A DNA stretch of 39,447 bases from Streptomyces rochei. Its GTDB lineage: Bacteria > Actinomycetota > Actinomycetes > Streptomycetales > Streptomycetaceae. Below the pieces are notes generated by a model. It made no database searches and was not told where the DNA came from. It saw only the letters and a program-made list of their open reading frames with translations. The translations under genes and the position numbers were made by a program. Below, in pieces: positions 23,278-31,696 of this stretch. The stretch lies in contig MUMD01000220.1 of NCBI GenBank assembly GCA_002155895.1, positions 1 through 39,447 of the forward strand. Direction: 5' to 3'. Numbering within the stretch: position 1 is the first letter of the stretch; each line of letters begins with the position of its first letter.

Positions 23278-23454
23278 TCAGCCGCACTGGCAGGGGTTGC
23301 CCGACTGGCAGCCGCAGCCGCAGCCGGAACCGCAGCCGCAGGCGGCGATCAGGGGCAGGGCGCGGATCTCGGGCGGTCGCTCGGTGCGGCGCTCCGCGGT
23401 GGGGTCGGACTGCCGCGTGCCGGGCGTGCCGGGCGTGCTGGGGGAATCGGCCAT
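23278..23454 (-). CDS. Cys/Gly-rich 58-residue protein (metallothionein-like tail)
   Basis: The ATG at 23454 follows a strong AGGAGGAACC site, so translation is likely. The N-terminal 35 residues are Pro/Thr/Ser/Arg-rich and likely disordered (MADSPSTPGTPGTRQ). The last 22 residues contain seven Cys in CxC and CxxxC-like spacing: CGCGSGCGCGC, then PCQCG. No leader-peptide protease or maturation gene is nearby, so a metal-binding role is more likely than a peptide natural product. It lies next to the nickel-binding gene on the same strand. A longer frame from 23493 lacks a ribosome site and is rejected. Confidence 0.7.
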   Translation of the reverse strand: MADSPSTPGTPGTRQSDPTAERRTERPPEIRALPLIAACGCGSGCGCGCQSGNPCQCG

Positions 23455-23639
23455 GGTTCCTCCTGGAGGCTGGAGTGCCTTGGTCCATTGCACGCCCGGG
23501 GCGGCAGTCGCATCAACGGCGCATTGGGGCGGTCGCGCGCGCCCCCGGGCCGGGCGAACCGGGTCCGGGGCCGGGCGAACCGGGTCCCGGGGCCGGCCGG
23601 CAGCCGGGGCGGGCCGGCCGCGGCCGGACGCCGGTCGGC

Positions 23640-24317
23640 TCAGGCGCCCTCGACCTGGGTCGTCGACTGGAGCTCGTCCGCGTGCTCGCCGGTGACCAGG
23701 TAGACGACCCGCTTGGCGACGGCCACGGCGTGGTCGGCGTAGCGCTCGTAGTAGCGGCCGAGGAGGGTGACGTCGACGGCCGTCTCGATGCCGTGCTTCC
23801 AGCGGTCGTCCATCAGGTGCTGGAAGAGGGTGCGGTGGAGCAGGTCCATCGCGTCGTCGTCCTGCTCCAGCTGGAGGGCCAGGTCGACGTCCTTGGTGAT
23901 GATCACCTCGGCGGCCTTCGCCATCAGGCGCTGCGCGAGCTGGCCCATCTCCAGGATGGTCGCGTGCAGGTCGTGCGGCACCGCGCGCTCCGGGTAGCGC
24001 AGCCGGGCCAGCTTGGCCACGTGCTGGGCCAGGTCGCCCGAGCGCTCCAGGTCGGCCGACATCCGCAGCGAGGTGACGACGATCCGCAGGTCGGTGGCGA
24101 CCGGCTGCTGCCGGGCCAGCAGGGTTATCGCCCGGGCCTCCAGCTCGTGCTGGAGTTCGTCGACCTTCTGGTCGGCCTCGATGACCGCCTCGGCCAGCTT
24201 CAGGTCGGAGTCGAGGATCGCGGTCGTGGCGCGTCCGATCGCCGACCCGACCAGCCGGGCCATCTCCACCAGACTGTCGCCGATCGAGTCAAGTTCCTCG
24301 TGGTACGCGTCCCGCAT
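23640..24317 (-). CDS. phoU: Phosphate-signalling regulator PhoU
   Basis: A 225-residue helical protein with two PhoU repeats: MRDAYHEELDSIGDSLVEMA through DLERSGDLAQHVAKLA, then LHATILEMGQLAQRLMAKA and the repeat-2 motif YERYADHAVAVAKRVVY. The E/DxxxD metal-binding patterns in both repeats are present. PhoU links the Pst phosphate transporter with the PhoR kinase and shuts down signalling when phosphate is plentiful; it acts at the inner face of the membrane. It diverges from phoR-phoP and the shared 222-bp gap carries PHO-box-like repeats, so it is probably itself under PhoP control. Confidence 0.95.
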   Translation of the reverse strand: MRDAYHEELDSIGDSLVEMARLVGSAIGRATTAILDSDLKLAEAVIEADQKVDELQHELEARAITLLARQQPVATDLRIVVTSLRMSADLERSGDLAQHVAKLARLRYPERAVPHDLHATILEMGQLAQRLMAKAAEVIITKDVDLALQLEQDDDAMDLLHRTLFQHLMDDRWKHGIETAVDVTLLGRYYERYADHAVAVAKRVVYLVTGEHADELQSTTQVEGA

Positions 24318-24433
24318 CAGGGTTCCCTCTCGTACGTCCTTAGTAGGGGGTCGCATCGGCTCGCACCGGCTTGCGCCCCTTGCCGTGCCCCCACGCTTAC
24401 ACGTTCCGGCCCGTACGCGTCCGTTTCCGGCAC

Positions 24434-24466
24434 CACAAGTGAATCGTCCCTGGCTCCCAGGTGAAC
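24434..24466 (-). promoter_or_regulatory. PHO-box-like repeats (PhoP binding) in phoU-phoR gap
   Basis: On the minus strand GTTCACCTGGG (24456-24466) and ATTCACTTGTG (24434-24444) are 11-bp direct repeat units spaced exactly 22 bp, two unit lengths apart. This is the layout of Streptomyces PhoP operators (core GTTCACC). The S. coelicolor phoU/phoRP gap is a known PhoP target. Confidence 0.7.
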
Positions 24467-24539
24467 TCTGGGCGACGAGTGTTCGAGGTCGCAGCCGGAT
24501 GGCTGGGGCGGGGCCGTTCGCCGTGCCTAACCTGGAGGC

Positions 24540-25814
24540 ATGGACGTGAACGCGGCGGTCGCCGCAGCGGCAGCGATCGCCGGAGTGCTCACCGGCGTCA
24601 TCGCCATGCTGGCGTTCCGCTGGAGCGAGAAGGAGCAGAAGCGCCCCACGCGCACCTCGCTCCACACGGACCCGGTGCTGCCGCCCGGTGTCGACACCGT
24701 GCTGTCGGTGCTCCGCTCCTCCGCCGTCGTCCTCGACGAGGCCGACGCGGTGGTCAAGGCCAGCTCGGCGGCGTACGCCCTCGGTCTGGTCCGGGGCGGC
24801 AAGCTCGCCGTCGAGCCGATGCTGCAGATGGCCAGGGACACCCGGCGGGACGGTGAGATACGGCAGGTCGAGCTGGACCTGCCGAGGCGCGGGAACGGGC
24901 GGGGGGAGGCCCTGGCCGTCTCCGCGCGCGTCGCGCCGCTCGGGTCCCGGCTGGTGCTGCTGCTGGTCGAGGACCTCACCGAGGCCCGCCGCATCGAGGC
25001 CGTACGGCGCGACTTCGTCGCCAATGTGAGTCATGAGCTGAAGACGCCGGTGGGCGCCCTCTCGCTGCTGTCCGAGGCTGTCATGGACGCCTCCGACGAT
25101 CCGGAGGCCGTGGAGCGGTTCGCCGGGCGGATGCAGATCGAGGCCACCCGGCTCACCAACCTGGTGCAGGAGCTGATCGACCTGTCCCGGGTCCAGAACG
25201 ACGACCCCCTCGACGACGCCGAGCCCGTCCGCGTGGACGAACTGGTCGCCGAGGCCATCGACCGCTGCCGGCAGGCGGCCGGCACCAAGCAGATCACCAT
25301 GGCCGCCGGAGGTACGGCGGATCTGCACGTGCGCGGGAACCGCGGCCAGCTCGCCGCCGCGCTCGGCAACCTCGTCGAGAACGCCGTCAACTACTCGCCC
25401 GCCCGCACCCGCGTCGGCATAGCGGCCCGCCGGGTGAACGCTCCCGGCGGCGACCTGATCGAGATCGCCGTGACCGACCAGGGCATCGGCATCTCGGAGA
25501 AGGACAAGGAGCGCGTCTTCGAGCGCTTCTACCGCGTGGACCCGGCCCGCTCCCGGGCCACCGGCGGCACCGGTCTGGGTCTCGCGATCGTCAAGCACGT
25601 GGTCGCCTCGCACGGCGGGGAGGTCACGGTGTGGAGCGCCGAAGGCCAGGGCTCCACCTTCACCCTGCGGCTGCCGGAGGCGGGCCCGTCCCGCGACCGC
25701 GCTCAGCAGCACCTTTCCGACCGCGCCGGTCTCAGCGCCGCGACCGGGCGGTCCCCCTCATCCCCCCATACTTCCCCGTACGAAACGCTTCCCGCCCCGG
25801 AGGTCCTTCCGTGA
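24540..25814 (+). CDS. phoR: Phosphate sensor histidine kinase PhoR
   Basis: A 424-residue sensor. A single N-terminal hydrophobic span (about 5-27), a PAS-like region (50-145), then HisKA with phospho-acceptor His165 in NVSHELKTPVGALSLL, and HATPase_c with N box NLVENAVNYSP, G1 DQGIGISEKDKERVFERFYR and G2 GGTGLGLAIVKH. With one membrane segment it fits the PhoR/SenX3 type, which probably senses phosphate status through PhoU/Pst. It phosphorylates PhoP. The GTGA stop/start overlap with phoP means coupled translation. The ATG lies just beyond GGAGG and may have a short leader. The C-terminal 40 residues are unstructured Pro/Ser-rich. Confidence 0.95.
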   Translation: MDVNAAVAAAAAIAGVLTGVIAMLAFRWSEKEQKRPTRTSLHTDPVLPPGVDTVLSVLRSSAVVLDEADAVVKASSAAYALGLVRGGKLAVEPMLQMARDTRRDGEIRQVELDLPRRGNGRGEALAVSARVAPLGSRLVLLLVEDLTEARRIEAVRRDFVANVSHELKTPVGALSLLSEAVMDASDDPEAVERFAGRMQIEATRLTNLVQELIDLSRVQNDDPLDDAEPVRVDELVAEAIDRCRQAAGTKQITMAAGGTADLHVRGNRGQLAAALGNLVENAVNYSPARTRVGIAARRVNAPGGDLIEIAVTDQGIGISEKDKERVFERFYRVDPARSRATGGTGLGLAIVKHVVASHGGEVTVWSAEGQGSTFTLRLPEAGPSRDRAQQHLSDRAGLSAATGRSPSSPHTSPYETLPAPEVLP

Positions 25815-26491
25815 CCCGTGTGCTCGTCGTCGAGGACGAGGAGTCCTTCTCCGACGCCCTGTCGTACATGCTCCGCAAGGAGGGCTTCGAGGTCGCCGTC
25901 GCGACCACAGGCCCCGACGGACTCGACGAGTTCGAGCGCAACGGCGCCGACCTCGTGCTCCTCGACCTGATGCTGCCCGGCCTGCCGGGCACCGAGGTCT
26001 GCCGCCAGCTGCGCGGCCGCTCGAACGTACCCGTGATCATGGTGACCGCCAAGGACAGCGAGATCGACAAGGTCGTCGGCCTGGAGATAGGGGCCGACGA
26101 CTACGTCACCAAGCCCTTCTCCTCCCGTGAGCTGGTCGCCCGCATCCGGGCCGTGCTGCGCCGACGTGGTGAGCCGGAGGAGGTCGCCCCGGCCGCCCTG
26201 GAGGCCGGTCCCGTCCGCATGGACGTCGACCGGCACGTGGTGACCGTGGGCGGCACCAAGATCGACCTCCCGCTGAAGGAGTTCGACCTCCTGGAGATGC
26301 TGCTGCGCAACGCCGGCCGGGTGCTGACCCGCATGCAGCTCATCGACCGGGTCTGGGGCGCCGACTACGTCGGTGACACCAAGACCCTCGACGTCCACGT
26401 CAAGCGGCTGCGCGCCAAGATCGAGCCCGACCCGGGGGCGCCGCGGTACCTGGTGACGGTGCGCGGGCTCGGGTACAAGTTCGAGCCGTAG
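25811..26491 (+). CDS. phoP: Phosphate response regulator PhoP
   Basis: A 226-residue OmpR/PhoB-type regulator. The receiver has acidic residues EDE at 8-10, phospho-acceptor Asp52 in LLDLMLPG, a conserved Thr in MVTAKD, and Lys101 in VTKPFSSRELV. The winged-helix DNA-binding domain (about 130-226) contains LPLKEFDLLEMLLRNAGRVL and TLDVHVKRLRAKIE, ending in RGLGYKFEP. The GTG 25811 overlaps the phoR stop and is preceded by GGAGG. PhoP binds PHO boxes and, beyond phosphate uptake, represses antibiotic production and nitrogen genes in Streptomyces. A strong terminator follows. Confidence 0.97.
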   Translation: MTRVLVVEDEESFSDALSYMLRKEGFEVAVATTGPDGLDEFERNGADLVLLDLMLPGLPGTEVCRQLRGRSNVPVIMVTAKDSEIDKVVGLEIGADDYVTKPFSSRELVARIRAVLRRRGEPEEVAPAALEAGPVRMDVDRHVVTVGGTKIDLPLKEFDLLEMLLRNAGRVLTRMQLIDRVWGADYVGDTKTLDVHVKRLRAKIEPDPGAPRYLVTVRGLGYKFEP

Positions 26492-26528
26492 AGCGGCCGG
26501 CGCCCCGGCGCCCGCGGCGAGCACGGAA

Positions 26529-26560
26529 AAGGGCGGGGCCTCAGCAGAGGCCCCGCCCTT
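26529..26560. terminator. Bidirectional terminator of phoP and lipoprotein gene
   Basis: AAGGGCGGGGCCTC (26529-26542) pairs perfectly with GAGGCCCCGCCCTT (26547-26560) over AGCA, a 14-bp stem. It is followed by CTTC on the plus strand and preceded by A-rich sequence that becomes TTTT on the minus strand. It lies between two convergent genes. Confidence 0.9.
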
Positions 26561-26573
26561 CTTCGTACGGCGC

Positions 26574-27326
26574 TCAGTGGCCGGCTTCGGCTCCCGTGCC
26601 GGCCTCGGTGCCGGCGCCCTCGGAGGCACCGTCCGTGGTGCCGTCCGCGGCCGCTCCGGTCTCGTCGGCCTCGCCGGAGGGCTCGCCCGTGGCGCCCTCG
26701 GTCCCGGTGGCACCCTCGGTGCCCGGGGCCGACTCGCCGTCGGACGGCCGGCCCGACTCCTCCTGCGACGGATCCGCCGACGCGCCGGGCGCCGCCGGGA
26801 CGTCGCTCGGGCCCCAGTCGGAGAAGTAGCTCTCGGCGGGGACCACGAAGGCTTCCAGGCTGACCTTGCCGGTCTTGCTGAGGGTGAAGGTGATCTTCTG
26901 CGCGTTGCCGTCCTGGATGGCCTCGCGGCTGCTGGGCAGGACGGCGGAGGCGTTGCCCTCGCCGCCGAGGATCAGGGAGCCGCCCGCCGGGACGGTGAGG
27001 CCGCCGTCGGCGCCCTTCTGGCCCTTGGCGGGCTTCAGCTCGGCGGTCTTGTCGGTTCCGTCCACGGTGATGGACTGGAGGGTCTGGTCCGTCCGGCTGT
27101 TGTTGAACAGGGTGGCGGAGACCACGGCCGGGCCGGTCGACTCCAGGTCCGGCTGCGTGATGACGATCGCGTTCTGGATCTGGATGTCACCGACGGTCGT
27201 CGCAGCGTTGTCCGGCTTGATGTTCAGCGTCTCGGCGTTGTGACCGGCGCCGCACGCGGCGAGCGAGGCGATCGAGAACGCGATGGCGGCGGCGGCGAGG
27301 GCGCCGCGTCGAAGGCTGCTGCTCAC
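26574..27326 (-). CDS. Secreted lipoprotein (DUF461/PCu(A)C-like), disordered tail
   Basis: A 250-residue protein with a lipoprotein signal: hydrophobic span ending SLAAC, lipidated Cys at about 25. The mature domain (about 30-170) is beta-rich with VGDIQIQNAIVITQP and GPAVVSATLFNNSRTDQTL. It resembles the DUF461/PCu(A)C copper-chaperone fold of Streptomyces, but I see no His/Met copper-binding set, so copper binding is doubtful. The final 80 residues are Gly/Ala/Glu/Thr-rich and repetitive. It is convergent with phoP; any link to phosphate is unproven. In this genus the gene keeps this position. Confidence 0.75.
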   Translation of the reverse strand: MSSSLRRGALAAAAIAFSIASLAACGAGHNAETLNIKPDNAATTVGDIQIQNAIVITQPDLESTGPAVVSATLFNNSRTDQTLQSITVDGTDKTAELKPAKGQKGADGGLTVPAGGSLILGGEGNASAVLPSSREAIQDGNAQKITFTLSKTGKVSLEAFVVPAESYFSDWGPSDVPAAPGASADPSQEESGRPSDGESAPGTEGATGTEGATGEPSGEADETGAAADGTTDGASEGAGTEAGTGAEAGH

Positions 27327-27671
27327 GGCGGCGGCAACTCCTTGGACTCGAGCGAGGCGGCGGCAACGGATAAAGCCGCCCTAAGTGACTGTCAGCGGCC
27401 TTAGGCTACCGAGCCGTTCCCGGGCCGCCGCACCCGACCCTCCCCGAAGGGGTCCGCTTCGCCCGGCAGGCGGTAGGACGGGACGCGGTGCACCGCCTCC
27501 GCAGGGGCCCGGCGCGCCGGACCGCGGGCCGGCCGACGGGATCTCGGGGACTCCTTCGCGCGTCGTTTTCCGGGGCGGCGGTCGTCCGTCATTCACATAA
27601 GAAGCCCCCCGTCATACCGGCCGCCGATCGGTGCGCGAATTTTCCGTGAAGGAATGCACGGGGGGCCAGGA

Positions 27672-27714
27672 AATTGATCATCGGCGGGCCGGTCGGGGCG
27701 GCCGGTGATCAATT
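27672..27714. repeat. Long inverted repeat in gene-free region
   Basis: AATTGATCATCGGC (27672-27685) pairs with GCCGGTGATCAATT (27701-27714), 14 bp with a single G-T wobble, around a GC-rich 15-nt loop; two GG/CC pairs extend it past a bulged A. There is no adjacent T-run, and the nearest gene ends 346 bp away, so a plain terminator is not favoured. Confidence 0.6.
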
Positions 27715-27956
27715 CCGGAATCGGCCGGAACCCCGTCGCGGCCACCGAACGGAGTAGCGGAAGTCGCACGCACGGAACCAGACATATGGGGTTTTCCGGG
27801 CAGGTGGAGGTGCCTCCGGATGTGTGTGACGTGCGTGTTTCGCCTGCCCTGAAGAGCCGCTCCGACCTGCGAATACTTTCTTCCGCTCGCTCGGCGCAGC
27901 ACGTCCATGTTGCTGTTGTCAAGCCCCGAGATATGCCCTGACCTGCGAAAACGCCA

Positions 27957-27985
27957 TTCAGAAGACGCCGTATCCGTGTTACCCT
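27957..27985 (+). promoter_or_regulatory. Candidate promoter of carD
   Basis: TTCAGA (27957-27962) and TACCCT (27980-27985) are 17 bp apart and end 28 bp before the carD ATG. Similarity to vegetative promoters is moderate. Confidence 0.45.
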
Positions 27986-28013
27986 GGATAGCCACGGAAG
28001 GGGTACCTGTCAC

Positions 28014-28496
28014 ATGACGTTCAAGGTTGGCGACACCGTGGTCTATCCCCATCACGGGGCCGCGCTGATCGAGGCTATCGAAACTCGCCAGATCAAAGGC
28101 GTGGACAAGACCTACTTGGTGCTGAAGGTCGCCCAGGGCGATCTGACGGTACGTGTGCCAGCGGACAATGCGGAGTTCGTCGGCGTGCGTGATGTGGTCG
28201 GTCAGGACGGACTGGACCGGGTCTTCGAGGTGCTGCGCGCGCCGTACGCCGAGGAGCCCACGAACTGGTCGCGTCGTTACAAGGCAAACCTGGAGAAGCT
28301 CGCCTCCGGCGACGTCATCAAGGTCGCGGAAGTCGTACGCGACCTGTGGCGCCGCGAGCGCGAGCGCGGACTCTCCGCCGGTGAGAAGCGCATGCTCGCC
28401 AAGGCCCGCCAGATCCTGGTGAGCGAGCTGGCTCTCGCGGAGAACACCAACGAGGACAAGGCGGAGGCCCTGCTCGACGAGGTGCTCGCCTCCTGA
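28014..28496 (+). CDS. carD: CarD/CdnL-family RNA polymerase-binding regulator
   Basis: A 160-residue protein. The N-terminal RNA-polymerase-interacting (Tudor-like) domain reads [20 protein letters not shown] and continues to about residue 55. The C-terminal helical domain contains the conserved [26 protein letters not shown], including the tryptophan that contacts the promoter in mycobacterial CarD. It binds the beta subunit and stabilises open complexes, mainly at rRNA and other housekeeping promoters, and is essential in mycobacteria. GGAAGGGG precedes the ATG. Neighbouring carD with ispD/ispF is the usual actinobacterial order. A hairpin downstream separates it from ispD. Confidence 0.96.
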   Translation: MTFKVGDTVVYPHHGAALIEAIETRQIKGVDKTYLVLKVAQGDLTVRVPADNAEFVGVRDVVGQDGLDRVFEVLRAPYAEEPTNWSRRYKANLEKLASGDVIKVAEVVRDLWRRERERGLSAGEKRMLAKARQILVSELALAENTNEDKAEALLDEVLAS

Positions 28497-28551
28497 GGCG
28501 CCTCGCGGGGCGAGCAGCAGCCCGCTCCCCGCTCGGTTCAGCGCACTGAAA

Positions 28552-28598
28552 TGCCGCGGTGCCCGATGACATCTTTGCTGTCGCCGGGCGCTGCGGCA
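28552..28598 (+). terminator. 14-bp stem hairpin downstream of carD
   Basis: TGCCGCGGTGCCCG (28552-28565) pairs with CGGGCGCTGCGGCA (28585-28598) with two G-T wobbles and a 19-nt loop, 55 bp after the stop. Acts most likely as the carD terminator. Confidence 0.55.
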
Positions 28599-28632
28599 TG
28601 TTCGTACCCGGACCTCGTCCTCGTACGATCAC

Positions 28633-28651
28633 CCGGGGGGCTCGCCCCCGG
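28633..28651 (+). terminator. Second hairpin between carD and ispD
   Basis: CCGGGGG (28633-28639) pairs with CCCCCGG (28645-28651) over a 5-nt loop. It lies 35 bp past the first hairpin; it may add to termination or shape the ispD leader. Confidence 0.4.
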
Positions 28652-28776
28652 TCCTGGCGTGCCGGGCCCGGGCTGCTGGCTCGACCGGGGTCACGGAAGG
28701 GTCCGGTCAAGGCGTCGCGCCCGGCACGGTGAGGCCATACCCAACTAGGTCGAGCACACAAACCTGACAGGAACCG

Positions 28777-29553
28777 ATGTCTGACGAATCGCGTCCCTCG
28801 CCCGCCGACATGCGGCCCGACACCCGTACGAACACCAGGACCGCCGCCGTGATTCCGGCGGCCGGCCGGGGCGTACGGCTCGGCCCCGGCGCACCGAAAG
28901 CCCTCCGCGCGCTGGGCGGCACGCCCATGCTCGTGCACGCGGTCCGGGCGATGGCCGCCTCCCGCCGGGTCTCCCTCGTCGTGGTGGTCGCGCCGCCCGA
29001 CGGCGCGGCCGAGGTCAAGAGCCTGCTCGACGCGCACGCGCTGCCCGAGTGGACGGACTTCCTGGTCGTGCCCGGCGGTGAGACGCGCCAGGAGTCCGTA
29101 CGGCTCGGGCTGGACGCGCTGCCGGACGCGTACGACATCGTCCTCGTGCACGACGCGGCCCGGCCGCTGGTGCCGGTGGACACGGTGGACGCCGTGATCG
29201 ACGCGGTCCGGGACGGAGCGCCGGCCGTGGTGCCGGCGCTGCCGCTCGCCGACACGGTCAAGCAGGTCGAGCCCGCTCAGGTGGCGGGCGAGCCGGAGCC
29301 GGTGGTGGCGACGCCGGAGCGGGCGCGGCTGCGGGCGGTGCAGACGCCGCAGGGCTTCGACCGGGGGACGCTGGTGCGGGCCCACGGGACGGTGACGGAG
29401 AACGTCACGGACGACGCGAGCATGGTGGAGCAGCTGGGGCTGACCGTGGTGGTCGTGCCGGGTCACGAGGAGGCGTTCAAGGTGACGCGGCCCCTCGACC
29501 TGGTGCTGGCGGAGGCGGTGCTGGCGCGCAGGAGGCTGAACGATGGGTTCTGA
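28777..29553 (+). CDS. ispD: 2-C-methyl-D-erythritol 4-phosphate cytidylyltransferase
   Basis: A 258-residue enzyme of the MEP isoprenoid pathway; it joins CTP and MEP to give CDP-ME in the cytosol. The nucleotide-binding loop [21 protein letters not shown] (residues 23-43) is complete, including the Arg and Lys of the active site. [29 protein letters not shown] and the later QTPQGF and [14 protein letters not shown] motifs are also present. The N-terminal 20 residues are a nonconserved tail. It overlaps ispF by 11 bp, the next step but one in the pathway. Confidence 0.96.
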   Translation: MSDESRPSPADMRPDTRTNTRTAAVIPAAGRGVRLGPGAPKALRALGGTPMLVHAVRAMAASRRVSLVVVVAPPDGAAEVKSLLDAHALPEWTDFLVVPGGETRQESVRLGLDALPDAYDIVLVHDAARPLVPVDTVDAVIDAVRDGAPAVVPALPLADTVKQVEPAQVAGEPEPVVATPERARLRAVQTPQGFDRGTLVRAHGTVTENVTDDASMVEQLGLTVVVVPGHEEAFKVTRPLDLVLAEAVLARRRLNDGF

Positions 29554-30052
29554 GGCGGACGGTTCCGCGGGCGTCGTGCTGCCGCGGGTCGGGATCGGTA
29601 CGGACATCCACGCCTTCGAGGACGGGCGCGAGCTGTGGTGCGCCGGACTGAAGTGGGAGGGCGAGGGGGCCGGGCTGGCCGGGCACTCCGACGCGGACGT
29701 GGTCGCGCACGCGGCGTGCAACGCGTTGTTCTCGGCGGCGGGGCTCGGGGACCTCGGGCAGCACTTCGGTACCGGGCGGCCGGAGTGGTCCGGGGCGTCC
29801 GGGGTGACGCTGCTGACGGAGGCGGCGCGGATCGTGCGGGCGGCGGGGTTCCGGATCGGCAACGTGGCGGTGCAGGTGGTCGGGCCGAGGCCGAAGATCG
29901 GGAAACGGCGGGGCGAGGCGGAGGCGGTCCTCTCGGAGGCGGTGGGCGCGCCGGTGTCCGTGTCGGGCGCGACGACGGACGGACTGGGGTTCCCCGGTCG
30001 GGGGGAAGGGCTGATGGCGGTGGCCACGGCGCTGGTCGCGCGGGTGGGGTGA
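29543..30052 (+). CDS. ispF: 2-C-methyl-D-erythritol 2,4-cyclodiphosphate synthase
   Basis: A 169-residue trimeric enzyme that cyclises CDP-ME 2-phosphate to MEcPP. The zinc ligands are visible as D21-I-H23 and H48 in AGHSDADV. Other conserved parts are [19 protein letters not shown], then [14 protein letters not shown], and the substrate loop [15 protein letters not shown], where Thr-Asp-Gly and Arg-Gly-Glu-Gly contact CMP and substrate. The ATG lies within the last codons of ispD (ATGGGTTCTGA), so translation is coupled. The ten-residue N-terminal extension is not conserved. Confidence 0.96.
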   Translation: MGSEADGSAGVVLPRVGIGTDIHAFEDGRELWCAGLKWEGEGAGLAGHSDADVVAHAACNALFSAAGLGDLGQHFGTGRPEWSGASGVTLLTEAARIVRAAGFRIGNVAVQVVGPRPKIGKRRGEAEAVLSEAVGAPVSVSGATTDGLGFPGRGEGLMAVATALVARVG

Positions 30053-30174
30053 GCGAGGGTCGGACCGACCCGGCGCGGTGGGGTGCCGGCGCCCGGCGTC
30101 GCCTCCGGGCTCGGTCCGGTGACAAGAGGGGCCGCGTGCCCGTGGCACTGCCGCGCGCCCACTACCCTGGAGGG

Positions 30175-31575
30175 GTGACTATTCGCCTGTACGACACCAG
30201 CGCCCGGCAGATCCGTGACTTCGCCCCCCTCACACCGGGCTGCGTCTCGATCTACCTGTGTGGTGCCACCGTTCAGGCCGCCCCGCACATCGGGCACATC
30301 CGGTCCGGGCTGAACTTCGACATCATGCGCCGCTGGTTCGCGTACCGCGGCTACGACGTCACCTTCATCCGCAACGTCACCGACATCGACGACAAGATCA
30401 TCAAGAAGGCCGCGGACCAGAACCGCCCCTGGTGGTCCATCGGGTACGAGAACGAGCGGGCGTTCAACGACGCCTACGACGCCCTCGGCTGCCTCCCGCC
30501 GACCTACGAGCCGCGCGCCACCGGTCACATCACCGAGATGGTCGAGATGATGCGCGGCCTCATCGAGCGCGGCCACGCCTACGAGGCCGAGGGCAACGTC
30601 TACTTCGACGTACGGTCCCTGCCCGGCTACCTGTCGCTGTCCAACCAGGACCTCGACGAGCTGCGCCAGCCCTCCGGCGAGGGCGAGACCGGCAAGCGGG
30701 ACCCGCGGGACTTCGCCATGTGGAAGGCGGCCAAGCCGGGGGAGCCGAGCTGGGAGACGCCGTGGGGGCGGGGGCGGCCGGGGTGGCACCTGGAGTGCTC
30801 GGCCATGGCGCACAAGTACCTGGGAAGCGAGTTCGACATCCACGGGGGCGGGATCGATCTGATCTTCCCGCACCACGAGAACGAGATCGCCCAGGCCAAG
30901 GGCTTCGGCGACGCCTTCGCGCGGTACTGGGTGCACAACGCCTGGGTCACCATGAGCGGCGAGAAGATGTCGAAGTCGCTCGGCAACAGCGTGCTCGTCA
31001 GCGAGATGGTGAAGAAGTGGCGGCCGGTCGTGCTGCGGTACTACCTGGGCACGCCGCACTACCGCTCCACCATCGAGTACAGCGAGGAGTCCCTGCGCGA
31101 GGCCGAGTCGGCGTACGCGCGGATCGAGGGCTTCGTGCAGCGCGTCACCGAGCTGGCCGGCCACTCCGTCGAGCCCGCCGCCGAGGTGCCGCCCGCCTTC
31201 GCCGAGGCGATGGACGACGACCTGGGCGTGCCGCAGGCCCTCGCGGTCGTGCACACCACCGTCCGGCAGGGCAACAGCGCGCTGGCCGCCGACGACAAGG
31301 AGGCCGCCGTCGGGCGCCTCGCCGAAGTGCGGGCCATGCTCGGGGTGCTGGGCCTGGACCCGCTGGCCCCGCAGTGGGCGGGCGAGCAGGAACAGGGCGA
31401 GGACCTGCGGCACGTCGTCGACGGCCTCGTACGGCTGGTGCTCGACCAGCGCGAGGCCGCGCGGGCGCGCAAGGACTGGGCGACCGCGGACGCCATCCGC
31501 GACGAGCTGGGCCGGTCCGGACTCGTCATCGAGGACAGCCCGCAGGGGCCCCGCTGGAGCCTCGGTTCCCGCTGA
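30175..31575 (+). CDS. cysS: Cysteinyl-tRNA synthetase
   Basis: A 466-residue class I synthetase that charges tRNA-Cys. GTG 30175 is used because GGAGG lies directly upstream (CTGGAGGGGTGACT) and the N-terminus [12 protein letters not shown] matches the family; the longer ORF start at 29635 overlaps ispF. The zinc Cys29 appears in YLCG, the HIGH motif at 38-41 and the KMSKS loop in [13 protein letters not shown]. The [10 protein letters not shown] motif and ECSAMA zinc ligands also occur. Distance to ispF is 122 bp. An anticodon-binding DALR helical bundle fills the C-terminus. mshC, the mycothiol homologue, is ruled out by full length and tRNA-binding end. Confidence 0.95.
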   Translation: MTIRLYDTSARQIRDFAPLTPGCVSIYLCGATVQAAPHIGHIRSGLNFDIMRRWFAYRGYDVTFIRNVTDIDDKIIKKAADQNRPWWSIGYENERAFNDAYDALGCLPPTYEPRATGHITEMVEMMRGLIERGHAYEAEGNVYFDVRSLPGYLSLSNQDLDELRQPSGEGETGKRDPRDFAMWKAAKPGEPSWETPWGRGRPGWHLECSAMAHKYLGSEFDIHGGGIDLIFPHHENEIAQAKGFGDAFARYWVHNAWVTMSGEKMSKSLGNSVLVSEMVKKWRPVVLRYYLGTPHYRSTIEYSEESLREAESAYARIEGFVQRVTELAGHSVEPAAEVPPAFAEAMDDDLGVPQALAVVHTTVRQGNSALAADDKEAAVGRLAEVRAMLGVLGLDPLAPQWAGEQEQGEDLRHVVDGLVRLVLDQREAARARKDWATADAIRDELGRSGLVIEDSPQGPRWSLGSR

Positions 31576-31612
31576 CCCCGCCCGGTCCCGGAGTCCGGAA
31601 CCGTAGATCGAT

Positions 31613-31640
31613 TGTGCCGCCCGGCCCTCCGGGCGGCACA
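31613..31640 (+). terminator. Perfect hairpin between cysS and rlmB
   Basis: TGTGCCGCCCGG (31613-31624) pairs with CCGGGCGGCACA (31629-31640) over CCCT. The 12-bp stem lies 37 bp past cysS and 56 bp before rlmB. It could end cysS transcripts or partly reduce read-through to rlmB. Confidence 0.75.
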
Positions 31641-31696
31641 CTGCATAAGACGCACGTACGACGCACACTCCCGTAGAGAGCGGAGACAGGTAACTC

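Larger units (their letters stand above)
27327..28013. other. 690-bp intergenic region before carD with long hairpin
   Basis: No gene is supported. ORFs here lack family features and ribosome sites. Near its left end a CTGACA (27390-27395) might be a -35 for the lipoprotein gene, with a 16-bp spacer to TTATCC (27368-27373). The centre carries a 14-bp stem hairpin. The right end holds the carD promoter candidate. The size is unusual between housekeeping genes, so an untranslated RNA is possible. Confidence 0.5.

Noticed and set aside
23278-23454. Cys-rich peptide as a lanthipeptide or other RiPP precursor
   Set aside because: No modification enzyme, protease or transporter gene lies nearby; metal binding explains the Cys/Gly tail better.
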